From: an uncultured Clostridia bacterium
Lineage (GTDB): Bacteria; Bacillota; Clostridia; TANB77; CAG-508
Assembly (NCBI GenBank): GCA_944389475.1
Contig: CALXMM010000018.1
Coordinates: 1 to 36,416 of the forward strand
Direction of reading: 5' to 3'
DNA: 36,416 bases
The translations under genes and the position numbers were made by a program. Of the stretch, positions 9,488-16,408 are shown piece after piece; the first letter of the stretch is position 1, and every line of letters begins with the position of its first letter. The notes under the pieces are model-generated. The model made no database searches. It saw only the letters and a list, made by a program, of their open reading frames with translations, and was not told where the DNA came from.

Positions 9488-10312
9488 ATGCAAGGGAAAT
9501 TATATGTAGTAGCAACGCCAATTGGAAATTTGGATGATATAACTTTAAGGGCTATTAATATCTTAAAAAGTGTAGATATTATTATAGCTGAAGATACTAG
9601 GCATTCACTAAAATTATTAAATCATTTAGAAATATCTAAACCTTTAATAAGTTATCATAGGCATAATGAAGAAATAAAAGCAGATGGTATTTTGGATAAA
9701 ATAGAAGAAGGAAATAATATAGCTTTAATATCTGATGCAGGAACACCAATTATTTCTGACCCTGGGGAAGTTATTGTAAAAGAGGCGTTGGAAAGAAATA
9801 TTGAGGTGGTACCAATTCCTGGGGCTTGTGCAATTATAACAGCTTTAATGGCAGCAGGGGTAAATACAAGAAGTTTTACATTTTACGGTTTTTTATCAAT
9901 TAATAAAAAACTTAGAAACAAAGAATTAGAAGAAATAAAAAATAATAGAAATACAATTATTTTATATGAAGCACCACATAAAATATTAAATACTTTAAAA
10001 GATTTGGAAAATTATGTTGGAGAAAGAAAAATTGTTCTAGCAAGGGAATTAACGAAAATACATGAAGAATTTATAAGAGGAACTATAAAAGAAGTAGAAG
10101 AAAAAATAAATACTCCAAAAGGAGAATATGTAATAATTATAGATGAAGATAAAGAGATTCAAAATGAGGAGAATGAATTAAATAATTTATCTTTAGAAGA
10201 ACATTATAAATATTATGAAAAATTAGGTTTGGACAAAAAAGAAATAATAAAAAGAATTGCTAAAGATAGGGGAGTCCCTAAAAATGAAATATATCAAAAA
10301 TTTATAAAATAA
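9488..10312 (+). CDS. rsmI: 16S rRNA (cytidine-1402-2'-O)-methyltransferase RsmI
   Basis: This 274-residue protein of the tetrapyrrole-methylase (SAM) fold methylates the ribose of C1402 in the decoding centre of 16S rRNA. It begins MQGKLYVVATPIGNLDDITLRA, has the family motifs ISDAGTPIISDPG and VVPIPGACAIITAL, and has FYGFL followed by ILYEAPHKI and VLARELTKIHEE. Length is normal for the family. The start is ATG 9488, preceded by GGAGGA at 9478-9483. An in-frame GTG at 9476 lies before the ribosome binding site and overlaps the upstream stop codon, so it is unlikely. The gene is translationally close to the YabB/TrmN6-like gene and ends in a terminator shared with the convergent abrB. Confidence 0.95.
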   Translation: MQGKLYVVATPIGNLDDITLRAINILKSVDIIIAEDTRHSLKLLNHLEISKPLISYHRHNEEIKADGILDKIEEGNNIALISDAGTPIISDPGEVIVKEALERNIEVVPIPGACAIITALMAAGVNTRSFTFYGFLSINKKLRNKELEEIKNNRNTIILYEAPHKILNTLKDLENYVGERKIVLARELTKIHEEFIRGTIKEVEEKINTPKGEYVIIIDEDKEIQNEENELNNLSLEEHYKYYEKLGLDKKEIIKRIAKDRGVPKNEIYQKFIK

Positions 10313-10341
10313 AAGATTGTAACAAAAGTTACAATCTTTTT
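10311..10341. terminator. Bidirectional terminator between rsmI and abrB
   Basis: AAAAGATTGTAAC (10311-10323) pairs with GTTACAATCTTTT (10328-10340) around AAAA, with A and T runs at the two ends. It begins at the last bases of rsmI and lies 16 nt from the abrB stop, so it suits both convergent genes. Confidence 0.85.
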
Positions 10342-10356
10342 CTATATAAATAATTA

Positions 10357-10608
10357 TTATTTTTCTTCAGTTTTAGAAAGATTTTCTATACATTTAGAGC
10401 AAACTAATTTTCCTTTGTAATCTGTTAATTTTTTAGTACTTCCGCAGAAGACACAATTAGGTTCGTATTTCTTTAAAACTATAGAAGAACCATCAACATA
10501 AATTTCAATTGGATCTTTTTCTTTTATGTCGAATTTATTTCTTAATTCTATAGGAATAACAACTCTTCCTAATTCATCTACTCTTCTTACAATTCCTGTT
10601 GCTTTCAT
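10357..10608 (-). CDS. abrB: AbrB-family transition-state regulator
   Basis: This DNA-binding protein has 83 residues. The N-terminal SpoVT/AbrB swapped-hairpin domain (1-48) reads MKATGIVRRVDELGRVVIPI, almost the same as Bacillus AbrB. The C-terminus carries two CxxC pairs (C52/C55 and C70/C73), a small zinc-ribbon-like module commonly seen in clostridial AbrB in place of the Bacillus multimerisation tail. Family members repress post-exponential and sporulation genes during growth. GGGAGGA precedes the ATG at a suitable distance, and a promoter is visible at 10652-10680. The targets cannot be told from the window. Nearby spmAB and spoIIR are spore genes, but proximity alone does not show regulation. 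Confidence 0.9.
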   Translation of the reverse strand: MKATGIVRRVDELGRVVIPIELRNKFDIKEKDPIEIYVDGSSIVLKKYEPNCVFCGSTKKLTDYKGKLVCSKCIENLSKTEEK

Positions 10609-10651
10609 TTACAATCCTCCCTAATCATGATAAACGACAAATTATACTATA

Positions 10652-10680
10652 ATAATATCATATAATTTCTTTTTGGTCAA
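10652..10680 (-). promoter_or_regulatory. Promoter of abrB
   Basis: On the minus strand, TTGACC (10675-10680) is followed by a 17-nt spacer and TATTAT (10652-10657). An additional TATAAT-like string lies just downstream. The 5' leader would be about 35 nt. Confidence 0.6.
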
Positions 10681-10816
10681 TAATTTAAGAAGTTTTTTTA
10701 AGTTTATAAAAACAGACTATATAAAAGAAAAATCGAAGTTTTGAGGAGTTAAGTAATTTCCTAATTTTGGAATATTTAAAATATACATTAATAAAATAAA
10801 AATATGGGTGAAGAAA

Positions 10817-11399
10817 ATGTTAAATAAATTATGGCCAGGATTTATTATTGTTTCATTTATATATGCAATTTTAAATTTTAATATGGATGAATTAAATAAT
10901 TCTGTTTTTGAATCCTGTGAACAAACGGTTAAAATGATATTAAGTTTCATTGGGATTATGTGCATGTGGAATGGAATAATGGAAATTATTAAGGAAACTA
11001 CGTTAATTAATAAAATTACAAAATGTTTATCTCCAATTATGAAATTTTTATTTCCAGACATAAAAAAAGAAAATAAAGCATATAATGAAATTTCTATGAA
11101 TATTGTAGCTAATTTGTTAGGATTGGGAAATGCAGCTACACCTTTAGGACTAAAAGCAATAAAATCCTTACAGGAAGAGAATAAAAATAAAGAAGAATTA
11201 TCTAATTCTATGATAATGTTTACTGTTATAAATACTATGTCCATACAAATTATACCAACTACTGTAATTGCTATAAGGAGTTCACTTCGGTTCTAATAAT
11301 CCATCTAATATAATTTTACCCGTTTGGATTGCAACAATTACTGCAGCAATTGCGGGAATTACCTCAGTAAAAATTCTTTCGAAAAAGGGTGTTAATTAA
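10817..11399 (+). pseudogene. spmA: Spore maturation protein A, frameshifted near its 3' end
   Basis: This SpmA-type membrane protein has several hydrophobic segments and the conserved stretch NIVANLLGLGNAATPLGLKA. The reading frame from ATG 10817 (ribosome binding site GGTGA at 10807-10811) stops at 11294-11296 after 159 residues. One extra base at about 11288 separates it from a frame that continues GSNNPSNIILPVWIATITAA to a TAA at 11397-11399. Read through the shift, the protein is about 193 residues, close to Bacillus SpmA. The restored stop overlaps the spmB start (TAATG), as expected for a coupled pair, so the downstream frame is clearly the ancestral one. SpmA and SpmB are needed for spore core dehydration in Bacillus. 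The shift may be a real mutation, a sequencing or assembly error, or recoding (see findings). Truncation would remove the last membrane segment. Confidence 0.8.
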
Positions 11400-11926
11400 T
11401 GAATATTATAAATTATATTTCTACAATAATAATTCCATTTGTAATTGTTTTTGTTGTAGCATATGGAGTAATCGAAAAAAAGAATGTTTATGATATCTTT
11501 ATGAATGGTGTAAAAAGTGGAATAGAAATAGTTTTAAAATTATTTCCTACTTTACTTGCAATTTTTTTAGCAATTAATATGTTAAAAAGTTCTGGAATTA
11601 TAGATTGTATAATAAATTTAATTTCTCCTATATTAAAAGTATTTAATATACCGGTAGAAATAATGCCTCTTGCAATATTAAGACCAATTTCGGGAAGTGC
11701 TTCTATGGGAATTGCAACAAATATAATGCAAGAAAATGGAGTTGATAGTAAAATTGGGTTAATGGCTTCAACTATAATGGGAGCAACAGAAACTACTTTT
11801 TATACAATTGCCTTATATACAAGCTCAATTGGAGTTAAAAAAATTAGGTTTACTTTAGTTTCATCATTGATTGCTAATTTCGTTGGAGTAGCTACAGCTG
11901 TAATAATATTTAATATTCAAGCATAG
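11399..11926 (+). CDS. spmB: Spore maturation protein B
   Basis: This intact 175-residue membrane protein is close to the length of Bacillus SpmB (178). The nucleoside-recognition/GATE-type core is visible in VMNGVKSGIEIVLKLFPTLL-like sequence near residue 40 (here FMNGVKSGIEIVLKLFPTLL), RPISGSASMGI around 100, and MGATETTFYTIALYTSSIGV around 130-150. At least four hydrophobic stretches are present. It starts at the A of the spmA TAA (TAATG) with GGGTG about 8 nt upstream, implying translational coupling to spmA. It probably acts with SpmA in the forespore membrane in dehydration of the spore core. A small ORF with its own promoter-like sequence follows. Confidence 0.93.
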   Translation: MNIINYISTIIIPFVIVFVVAYGVIEKKNVYDIFMNGVKSGIEIVLKLFPTLLAIFLAINMLKSSGIIDCIINLISPILKVFNIPVEIMPLAILRPISGSASMGIATNIMQENGVDSKIGLMASTIMGATETTFYTIALYTSSIGVKKIRFTLVSSLIANFVGVATAVIIFNIQA

Positions 11927-11957
11927 TAAAATGTAGAAATTTGTCGAAGAGTTTTTG

Positions 11958-11986
11958 TTGACAAAGGAAGTAAATGAGATTAAAAT
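11958..11986 (+). promoter_or_regulatory. Sigma-A type promoter downstream of spmB
   Basis: TTGACA (11958-11963), a 17-nt spacer and TAAAAT (11981-11986) form a near-consensus promoter in a region with no long gene. It would drive a transcript covering the 34-codon ORF at 12013 and the inverted repeat at 12124-12222. Confidence 0.6.
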
Positions 11987-12012
11987 GTAATAAATTAATT
12001 CAAAGAGGAAAT

Positions 12013-12117
12013 ATGATTTTTAAAATATTAATTTTTAGTTCAATTTATTTTTTTATAAAGAAAATTATTCAAAAAATTATTTCTAAGAAAATCCAAAAAA
12101 TAATTAAAAATAGTTAA
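12013..12117 (+). CDS. Candidate small membrane peptide, 34 residues
   Basis: This short ORF is preceded by AAGAGG at 4 nt and by a good promoter. The peptide has a hydrophobic first half (MIFKILIFSSIYFFI) and a lysine-rich amphipathic second half ending IKNS, a pattern seen in small membrane-active peptides and type I toxins. An in-frame ATG at 11974 with its own AAGGAAG would lengthen it to 47 residues, but that start falls inside the proposed promoter. I know no homologue. The inverted repeat just downstream might terminate or regulate it. In such AT-rich DNA, K/I/F-rich ORFs arise easily, so this is a candidate only. Confidence 0.35.
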   Translation: MIFKILIFSSIYFFIKKIIQKIISKKIQKIIKNS

Positions 12118-12123
12118 TAATCT

Positions 12124-12222
12124 TACAGAAGGAGCAATTTTTTATCTGTATATAATTATTATAGCTCCCCCAATTAAGTTAAATAAAATATAAATAAAAA
12201 ATAATATAATGTTCCTTCTGTA
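12124..12222. repeat. Inverted repeat of 12 bp enclosing about 75 nt
   Basis: TACAGAAGGAGC (12124-12135) pairs with GTTCCTTCTGTA (12211-12222) with one G-U. The left arm's GGAGC (12131-12135) can alternatively pair with GCTCC (12164-12168). There is no T run beside the outer stem. It may be a structured RNA, a small mobile-element remnant with terminal inverted repeats, or a transcript end for spmB or rlmH. The remainder of the 311-nt gap between spmB and rlmH holds the promoter and small ORF listed separately. Confidence 0.55.
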
Positions 12223-12237
12223 GCCCCCATAAATTAA

Positions 12238-12720
12238 TTACCAATGATAAGTTTCATTATTGGAAATTTTAAAAGCTCTAAATAATTGTTCTAATAAAAA
12301 TATACGTATTAATTGGTGAGGAAATGTCATTTTAGAAAAGCAAATTTTTTCATTTGCAATATTTAAAACTTCATTAGAAATACCTAAAGTTCCACCAATA
12401 ATAAATGTAATAGAACTATTATAGTTTAGAGCAATAGAATCAATTTTAGAAGAGAATTCTTCAGAAGATAATTGTTTTCCATGTAAATCTAAACAAATTA
12501 TATAAGAATCTTTTTTTAAGTGTTCAAGTATTTTCTTACCTTCTATATTTTTAATATTATCTATAATTTTATCATTAACTTTGGAAGGTATTTTTTCATC
12601 AGAAAGCTCAGTTATTGTTAAATTACAATATTTAGATAATCTTTTTGAATATTCATTTATTGCATCTTTAAAAAAATTTTCTTTTATTTTTCCTATACAT
12701 ACTATATTTATAGCTAACAT
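12238..12720 (-). CDS. rlmH: 23S rRNA (pseudouridine-1915-N3)-methyltransferase RlmH
   Basis: This 160-residue SPOUT-class methyltransferase has the length usual for RlmH. Family features are the start MLAINIVCIGKIKE, the SAM-binding knot segment FIIGGTLGIS, and the highly conserved C-terminus MTFPHQLIRIFLLEQLFRAF ending in YHW. It methylates N3 of pseudouridine 1915 in helix 69 of 23S rRNA. AAGGAG lies 7 nt upstream of the ATG. It is the last gene of a minus-strand run murA-walJ-rlmH, but an internal terminator (12735-12777) lies between walJ and rlmH, so its expression may be reduced or separately controlled. Confidence 0.95.
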   Translation of the reverse strand: MLAINIVCIGKIKENFFKDAINEYSKRLSKYCNLTITELSDEKIPSKVNDKIIDNIKNIEGKKILEHLKKDSYIICLDLHGKQLSSEEFSSKIDSIALNYNSSITFIIGGTLGISNEVLNIANEKICFSKMTFPHQLIRIFLLEQLFRAFKISNNETYHW

Positions 12721-12734
12721 GGCAAACTCCTTTT

Positions 12735-12777
12735 ATTAAAAAATATACCACCAACCAAATTAAAAGGTGGATGGTGG
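12735..12777 (-). terminator. Terminator between walJ and rlmH
   Basis: Read on the minus strand, CCACCATCC pairs with GGTTGGTGG (arms 12769-12777 and 12748-12756, one T-T mismatch). TATATTTTTTA follows. It lies just after the walJ stop and upstream of the rlmH ribosome binding site, so it would end or attenuate the murA-walJ transcript. Confidence 0.7.
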
Positions 12778-12783
12778 CAAAAA

Positions 12784-13575
12784 TTAAGAAACCGTAACTA
12801 TTTTACTAGGTTCATTTCTATTTGCAACAGATACTCGAATAGAATTTTCATCAAAATTACTATGTATTAATTCATCTATAACTGTTTGATATGCTAATTC
12901 TGGAAAATTATTTTCTTTGCTTAAATGTCCTAACATAACTTCTTTTAAAGAACCTTTTTGTAAATATGCAATAGTTTTTCCAGCAGTTTCATTTGGTAAA
13001 TGACCATTAGGACCTAAAATTCTAGTCTTTAAATAATATGGATATTTTCCAGACTTTAAAATTTCTGGGTCATAATTAGATTCTAGTAAAATAAAAGAAC
13101 TTCCATCTAATTTATCTATAATGGATTTAGTCATATGACCAATATCTGTAGCAATACTAATTTTTTCATTATTATTTATTATGTTAAAACCACAAGGGTC
13201 TGCAGCATCATGAGGAATAGAAAAAGGATCTATTGTTAAATCGCCAATTTCAAATTTTTCATATGATTTAAAAAATTTTTGATTTTCATTAGATATTCTA
13301 TCCTTTTGTTTTGGCATTGCATCCCAAGTTTTTTCGTTTGCATATACAGGTATATTGAATTTAGAAGAAACCATTCCTAAACTTTGAACGTGGTCGGAAT
13401 GTTCGTGTGTAACAATAATTGCATCTATGTCTTTTGGTGAAAGATTATTAGAAGATAGAGCAGTTGTTAATTTCTTTAAACTAACTCCACTATCTACTAA
13501 TATTTTTGTGTTTTCACTTTCTACAAAAAGACTATTTCCAGTACTGCCACTATATAAACTTCTAAAATGTAACAT
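12784..13575 (-). CDS. walJ: MBL-fold hydrolase of the YycJ/WalJ family
   Basis: This 263-residue metallo-beta-lactamase-fold protein begins MLHFRSLYSGSTGNSLFVES, as YycJ/WalJ proteins do. The metal motif THEHSDH is at 56-62 and further ligands lie in IPHDAADPCGF, ATDIGHM and MLGHLSKENN. In Bacillus it sits with the walRK cell-wall two-component system and is thought to be a nuclease or phosphodiesterase. Here it follows murA by 17 nt, so the cell-wall link remains although walRK is absent from the window. AAAGGATG precedes the ATG. The exact substrate is not known from sequence. Confidence 0.9.
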   Translation of the reverse strand: MLHFRSLYSGSTGNSLFVESENTKILVDSGVSLKKLTTALSSNNLSPKDIDAIIVTHEHSDHVQSLGMVSSKFNIPVYANEKTWDAMPKQKDRISNENQKFFKSYEKFEIGDLTIDPFSIPHDAADPCGFNIINNNEKISIATDIGHMTKSIIDKLDGSSFILLESNYDPEILKSGKYPYYLKTRILGPNGHLPNETAGKTIAYLQKGSLKEVMLGHLSKENNFPELAYQTVIDELIHSNFDENSIRVSVANRNEPSKIVTVS

Positions 13576-13592
13576 CTTATTTCATCCTTTGC

Positions 13593-14855
13593 TTATTCAG
13601 AAACTCTTTCTATTTTTGCTCCTAAGTTCCTGAATTTATTTTCTATATTTTCATAACCTCTATCTATATGATTTAAATTATAAACTTCAGTTTTTCCTTT
13701 CGCTATAATTCCGGCAACTATTAAGGCAGCTCCGGCACGTAAATCTGATGAATATACTGGAGCAGCAGATAATTCATTAACTCCTTGGAATACAGCAGAT
13801 TTGCCAGAAACCGTAATATTAGCCCCCATTTTATTTAATTCTGCAGTGTATTGGAATCTAGAATCCCAAATACTTTCATTTATGATACTGGTTCCATTAG
13901 CAATTGATAATGCAACTCCCATTTGTGGTTGTAAATCTGTAGGAAATCCAGGATATGGTGCAGTTTTAATAGTTGCTTTATTAGGTCTTTTTGTTGCCCA
14001 AACCCTAATAGTATCACCATCAATATCTTCTACATGTGCACCAATTTCTAATATTTTTGCTGTGACACATTCCAAGTGCTTTGTAATACAATTTTTTATT
14101 GTTATATCACCTTTAGAAGCAACAGCAGCTAACATAAATGTACCTGCTTCTATTTGGTCTGGAACTACTGAATATGTAGCATTTCCATGTAAAGCCTTAA
14201 CTCCGTTAATTTTTATAACATCAGTACCAGCACCACGAATGTCTGCTCCCATAGTATTTAAAAAGTTAGCAACATCAACTATATGAGGCTCTTTTGCAGC
14301 ATTATCTATTGTAGTTGTACCTTCTGCTAGAACAGCAGCTAACATAATATTTATTGTAGCTCCAACAGAAACTACATCTAAATAAATAGAAGTTCCAATT
14401 AATTTCTTTGCTTTGGCTTGAATTCTACCTTGAGAGACATCAACTTTTGCGCCTAAAGCTTCAAAGCCTTTTATATGTTGATCTATAGGTCTAGGACCTA
14501 AATTACATCCTCCAGGTAATCCAACTTCGACACTTTTATATCTACCAAGTAAAGAGCCAATTAAATAATAAGAAGCTCTAAATTTACTGGTAAGGTCTAG
14601 TGGTGCATGTGTTGAAGTAATATTAGATGCATCAATTTCTAAAGAATTTGAATCTATCCATTTAATTTTAGCTCCTAATTCTTCTAATATTGTACAGGAA
14701 ATTTTAACATCACTAATATTAGGTACGTTTTCAAGTGTACATTTACCATTAATTAAAAGTGTGGCTGGTAGTATAGCTATAGCAGCATTTTTAGCACCAC
14801 TAATTGTAACTTCTCCTTTTAAAGGTGTGCCACCTGTTATTACTAATTTATCCAA
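13593..14855 (-). CDS. murA: UDP-N-acetylglucosamine 1-carboxyvinyltransferase MurA
   Basis: MurA catalyses the first committed step of peptidoglycan synthesis, transferring enolpyruvyl from PEP to UDP-GlcNAc. I choose the TTG at 14855 as start. GGAGGT lies 7 nt before it, the protein then begins MDKLVITGGTPLKGEV like its homologues, and its length is 420. In this numbering the catalytic K22 and N23 (SGAKNA) fall at the E. coli positions and the loop cysteine in PGGCNLGPRP is residue 117, so it should be of the fosfomycin-sensitive Cys type. Longer in-frame starts (ATG 14870 or 14906) run through the ribosome binding site and are unlikely. A promoter lies at 14897-14925, and walJ follows after 17 nt. 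Confidence 0.96.
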   Translation of the reverse strand: MDKLVITGGTPLKGEVTISGAKNAAIAILPATLLINGKCTLENVPNISDVKISCTILEELGAKIKWIDSNSLEIDASNITSTHAPLDLTSKFRASYYLIGSLLGRYKSVEVGLPGGCNLGPRPIDQHIKGFEALGAKVDVSQGRIQAKAKKLIGTSIYLDVVSVGATINIMLAAVLAEGTTTIDNAAKEPHIVDVANFLNTMGADIRGAGTDVIKINGVKALHGNATYSVVPDQIEAGTFMLAAVASKGDITIKNCITKHLECVTAKILEIGAHVEDIDGDTIRVWATKRPNKATIKTAPYPGFPTDLQPQMGVALSIANGTSIINESIWDSRFQYTAELNKMGANITVSGKSAVFQGVNELSAAPVYSSDLRAGAALIVAGIIAKGKTEVYNLNHIDRGYENIENKFRNLGAKIERVSE

Positions 14856-14896
14856 ATTGATTACCTCCATTACGATTTTAACTGAATACTTTATCA

Positions 14897-14925
14897 AATA
14901 TAACATAAAATGAAAATGTTGACAA
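14897..14925 (-). promoter_or_regulatory. Promoter of murA
   Basis: On the minus strand, TTGTCA (14920-14925) is followed by a 17-nt spacer and TATATT (14897-14902), between the spoIIR stop and the murA ribosome binding site. Confidence 0.6.
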
Positions 14926-14944
14926 CCAATTATAAATAAATATT

Positions 14945-15589
14945 TTACTGTTTTTCTAAATTATTAAAAAATTCGATTAATTTAAACTTAATTTTTATAT
15001 CTGGTTCATTTGATTCATTGGTATTACCTTCGCTAATTATTTTATAGCCTTCGGAATTAACACTTTCTTTAAGTTCTTCTTTAGATTCATCTGGAACTAT
15101 ACCTGTAGTAGAATTAACAAAACAAAGAGGAGGGAATAAAACACACCACCAGTTTTGACCAACAGCTTTTCCAATTTCAATTTTTAAAGCATCATAATAT
15201 CCAGAAGGGAAAGAAATGTCTCCATAAGATTTTGTTGGAAAGTAAAAATTTCCAATCTCTAAATTAACATTATAATTATATCCATTTTCTTTTATGGTAT
15301 TAATTGCAATTTCTTTAAATTTATCTAAATTATTTGAAACTTTAGAGATAACATCGGATTTATTTGAACAATCTGAAGTTAAAGTATTCATGTATTTTAT
15401 AATATTATCTCTAACTTTTAGTTTTAAATTTTGGTCATCAGTAGAATTACTATTTGCAATAATATGTAATCTAAGGACACTGTCTGACAAATTACAAGAT
15501 ACAGCTTTTACATAATTAATAGAAAGTAAAAAAACATAAATAAATATTAATATAATTAAAGTAAAGATAAAAATTAATTTTTTCTTCAT
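14945..15589 (-). CDS. spoIIR: Stage II sporulation protein R
   Basis: This 214-residue secreted or anchored signalling protein has one N-terminal hydrophobic segment (about residues 4-25). Family blocks follow: VLRLHIIANSNSTDDQNLKL (about 38-57) and GQNWWCVLFPPLCF (about 143-156). In Bacillus SpoIIR is made in the forespore under sigma-F and activates the SpoIIGA protease, which processes pro-sigma-E in the mother cell. AGGAGGT lies 7 nt before the ATG. I found no convincing sigma-F promoter. The gene stands upstream of murA on the same strand, but murA has its own promoter. It is strong evidence that the organism sporulates or descends from a spore former. Confidence 0.94.
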   Translation of the reverse strand: MKKKLIFIFTLIILIFIYVFLLSINYVKAVSCNLSDSVLRLHIIANSNSTDDQNLKLKVRDNIIKYMNTLTSDCSNKSDVISKVSNNLDKFKEIAINTIKENGYNYNVNLEIGNFYFPTKSYGDISFPSGYYDALKIEIGKAVGQNWWCVLFPPLCFVNSTTGIVPDESKEELKESVNSEGYKIISEGNTNESNEPDIKIKFKLIEFFNNLEKQ

Positions 15590-15724
15590 AGTTATAACCT
15601 CCTAATTTATTTGCATATTAGGAATATGAACAAAAATTAGAAAAATATACATAGGATAAAGTCAATATTAAAAATAATGTGAAATAATTGTCGATGAATT
15701 TTATAAAAACAAAAATGGAAAATA

Positions 15725-15753
15725 TTGACAAGGAAAATACTGAATGGTAAAAT
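15725..15753 (+). promoter_or_regulatory. Promoter of the unknown gene at 15786
   Basis: TTGACA (15725-15730), a 17-nt spacer and TAAAAT (15748-15753). It overlaps the longer in-frame start at 15744 and so argues for the start at 15786. Confidence 0.75.
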
Positions 15754-15785
15754 TTGTAAGTAGCCAAAAATATTGGAGGGATACT

Positions 15786-16313
15786 ATGTATTATGAAAAA
15801 GGTTTTAAAAGGATGTCTAGCTTCTATGTTAACGAAGTACATTTAATAACAATGTTACTTCCATACATGGAAAGAAAACTTAAAGAGGAAGATGATATTT
15901 ATACAATATTACAAAATAGTTTAGAAAAAACAGTACAATTATTATTATCAAGAATCAATCTAAAGGAAGAACTAAAAAATAAAATAATTAAAATAGATTG
16001 GAAAGGAAAAACAATAAAAGATTGTAAGAACTTAACAAAACAAATGAATAAACATAGTAGAAAATATATCATTATTAATGGCAATGAAAAATATGTTAGA
16101 GAAATTAATAAACAAATGGAAAAATATAAAAAAGAAAATAAGGATGAAGAAATAGTATTAATAAATTGTTTTAACATTGTAGAATTTAATAAAAATATAA
16201 TTGAAATATTAAATAATACTGACAAAATACTAAATACATCTGGAGAACATGAAATAGAAGAAATTTTTCCTGAATATGTAAGAGAAAAAGTAAAAGAAAA
16301 AAAGAAAGCATAA
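15786..16313 (+). CDS. Unknown cytoplasmic protein, 175 residues
   Basis: The start is ATG 15786, with GGAGGG 6 nt upstream and a near-consensus promoter before it. An ATG-like in-frame extension to 15744 would lie inside that promoter. The protein begins MYYEKGFKRMSSFYVNEVHL, has no signal peptide or membrane segment, and is rich in Lys, Glu, Asn and Ile with predicted helical stretches. The C-terminus is strongly charged (FPEYVREKVKEKKKA). I do not recognise a characterised family. It has its own promoter and stands between spoIIR (divergent) and the UDP-sugar pyrophosphorylase, which also has its own promoter, so context gives little. It could be a sporulation-associated protein, but nothing in the sequence shows this. 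Confidence 0.8.
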   Translation: MYYEKGFKRMSSFYVNEVHLITMLLPYMERKLKEEDDIYTILQNSLEKTVQLLLSRINLKEELKNKIIKIDWKGKTIKDCKNLTKQMNKHSRKYIIINGNEKYVREINKQMEKYKKENKDEEIVLINCFNIVEFNKNIIEILNNTDKILNTSGEHEIEEIFPEYVREKVKEKKKA

Positions 16314-16333
16314 AATAAAAAAATCCGTAGATA

Positions 16334-16361
16334 TTGACAAAAAAAAATATTATATTATAAG
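16334..16361 (+). promoter_or_regulatory. Promoter of the UDP-sugar pyrophosphorylase gene
   Basis: TTGACA (16334-16339) is followed by a 16-nt spacer and TATAAG (16356-16361). The leader to the ATG at 16409 is about 40 nt. Confidence 0.65.
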
Positions 16362-16408
16362 ATAAATATGTCATTTATGATAATATAAAATTTAAGAGAG
16401 GCAAATTT

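Noticed and set aside
10357..10608. Zinc-ribbon cysteines in AbrB as a novelty
   Set aside because: Clostridial AbrB proteins commonly end in this CxxC-CxxC module, so it is ordinary.
10717..11244. 175-residue minus-strand ORF
   Set aside because: It lies antisense to spmA, is only composition-driven hydrophobic sequence and has no ribosome binding site.
14856..14906. Longer murA start codons
   Set aside because: They read through the GGAGGT ribosome binding site. With the TTG at 14855 the active-site residues fall at the expected numbers.
15744..15785. Longer start for the unknown gene at 15786
   Set aside because: It falls inside a near-consensus promoter. The ATG at 15786 has the ribosome binding site.
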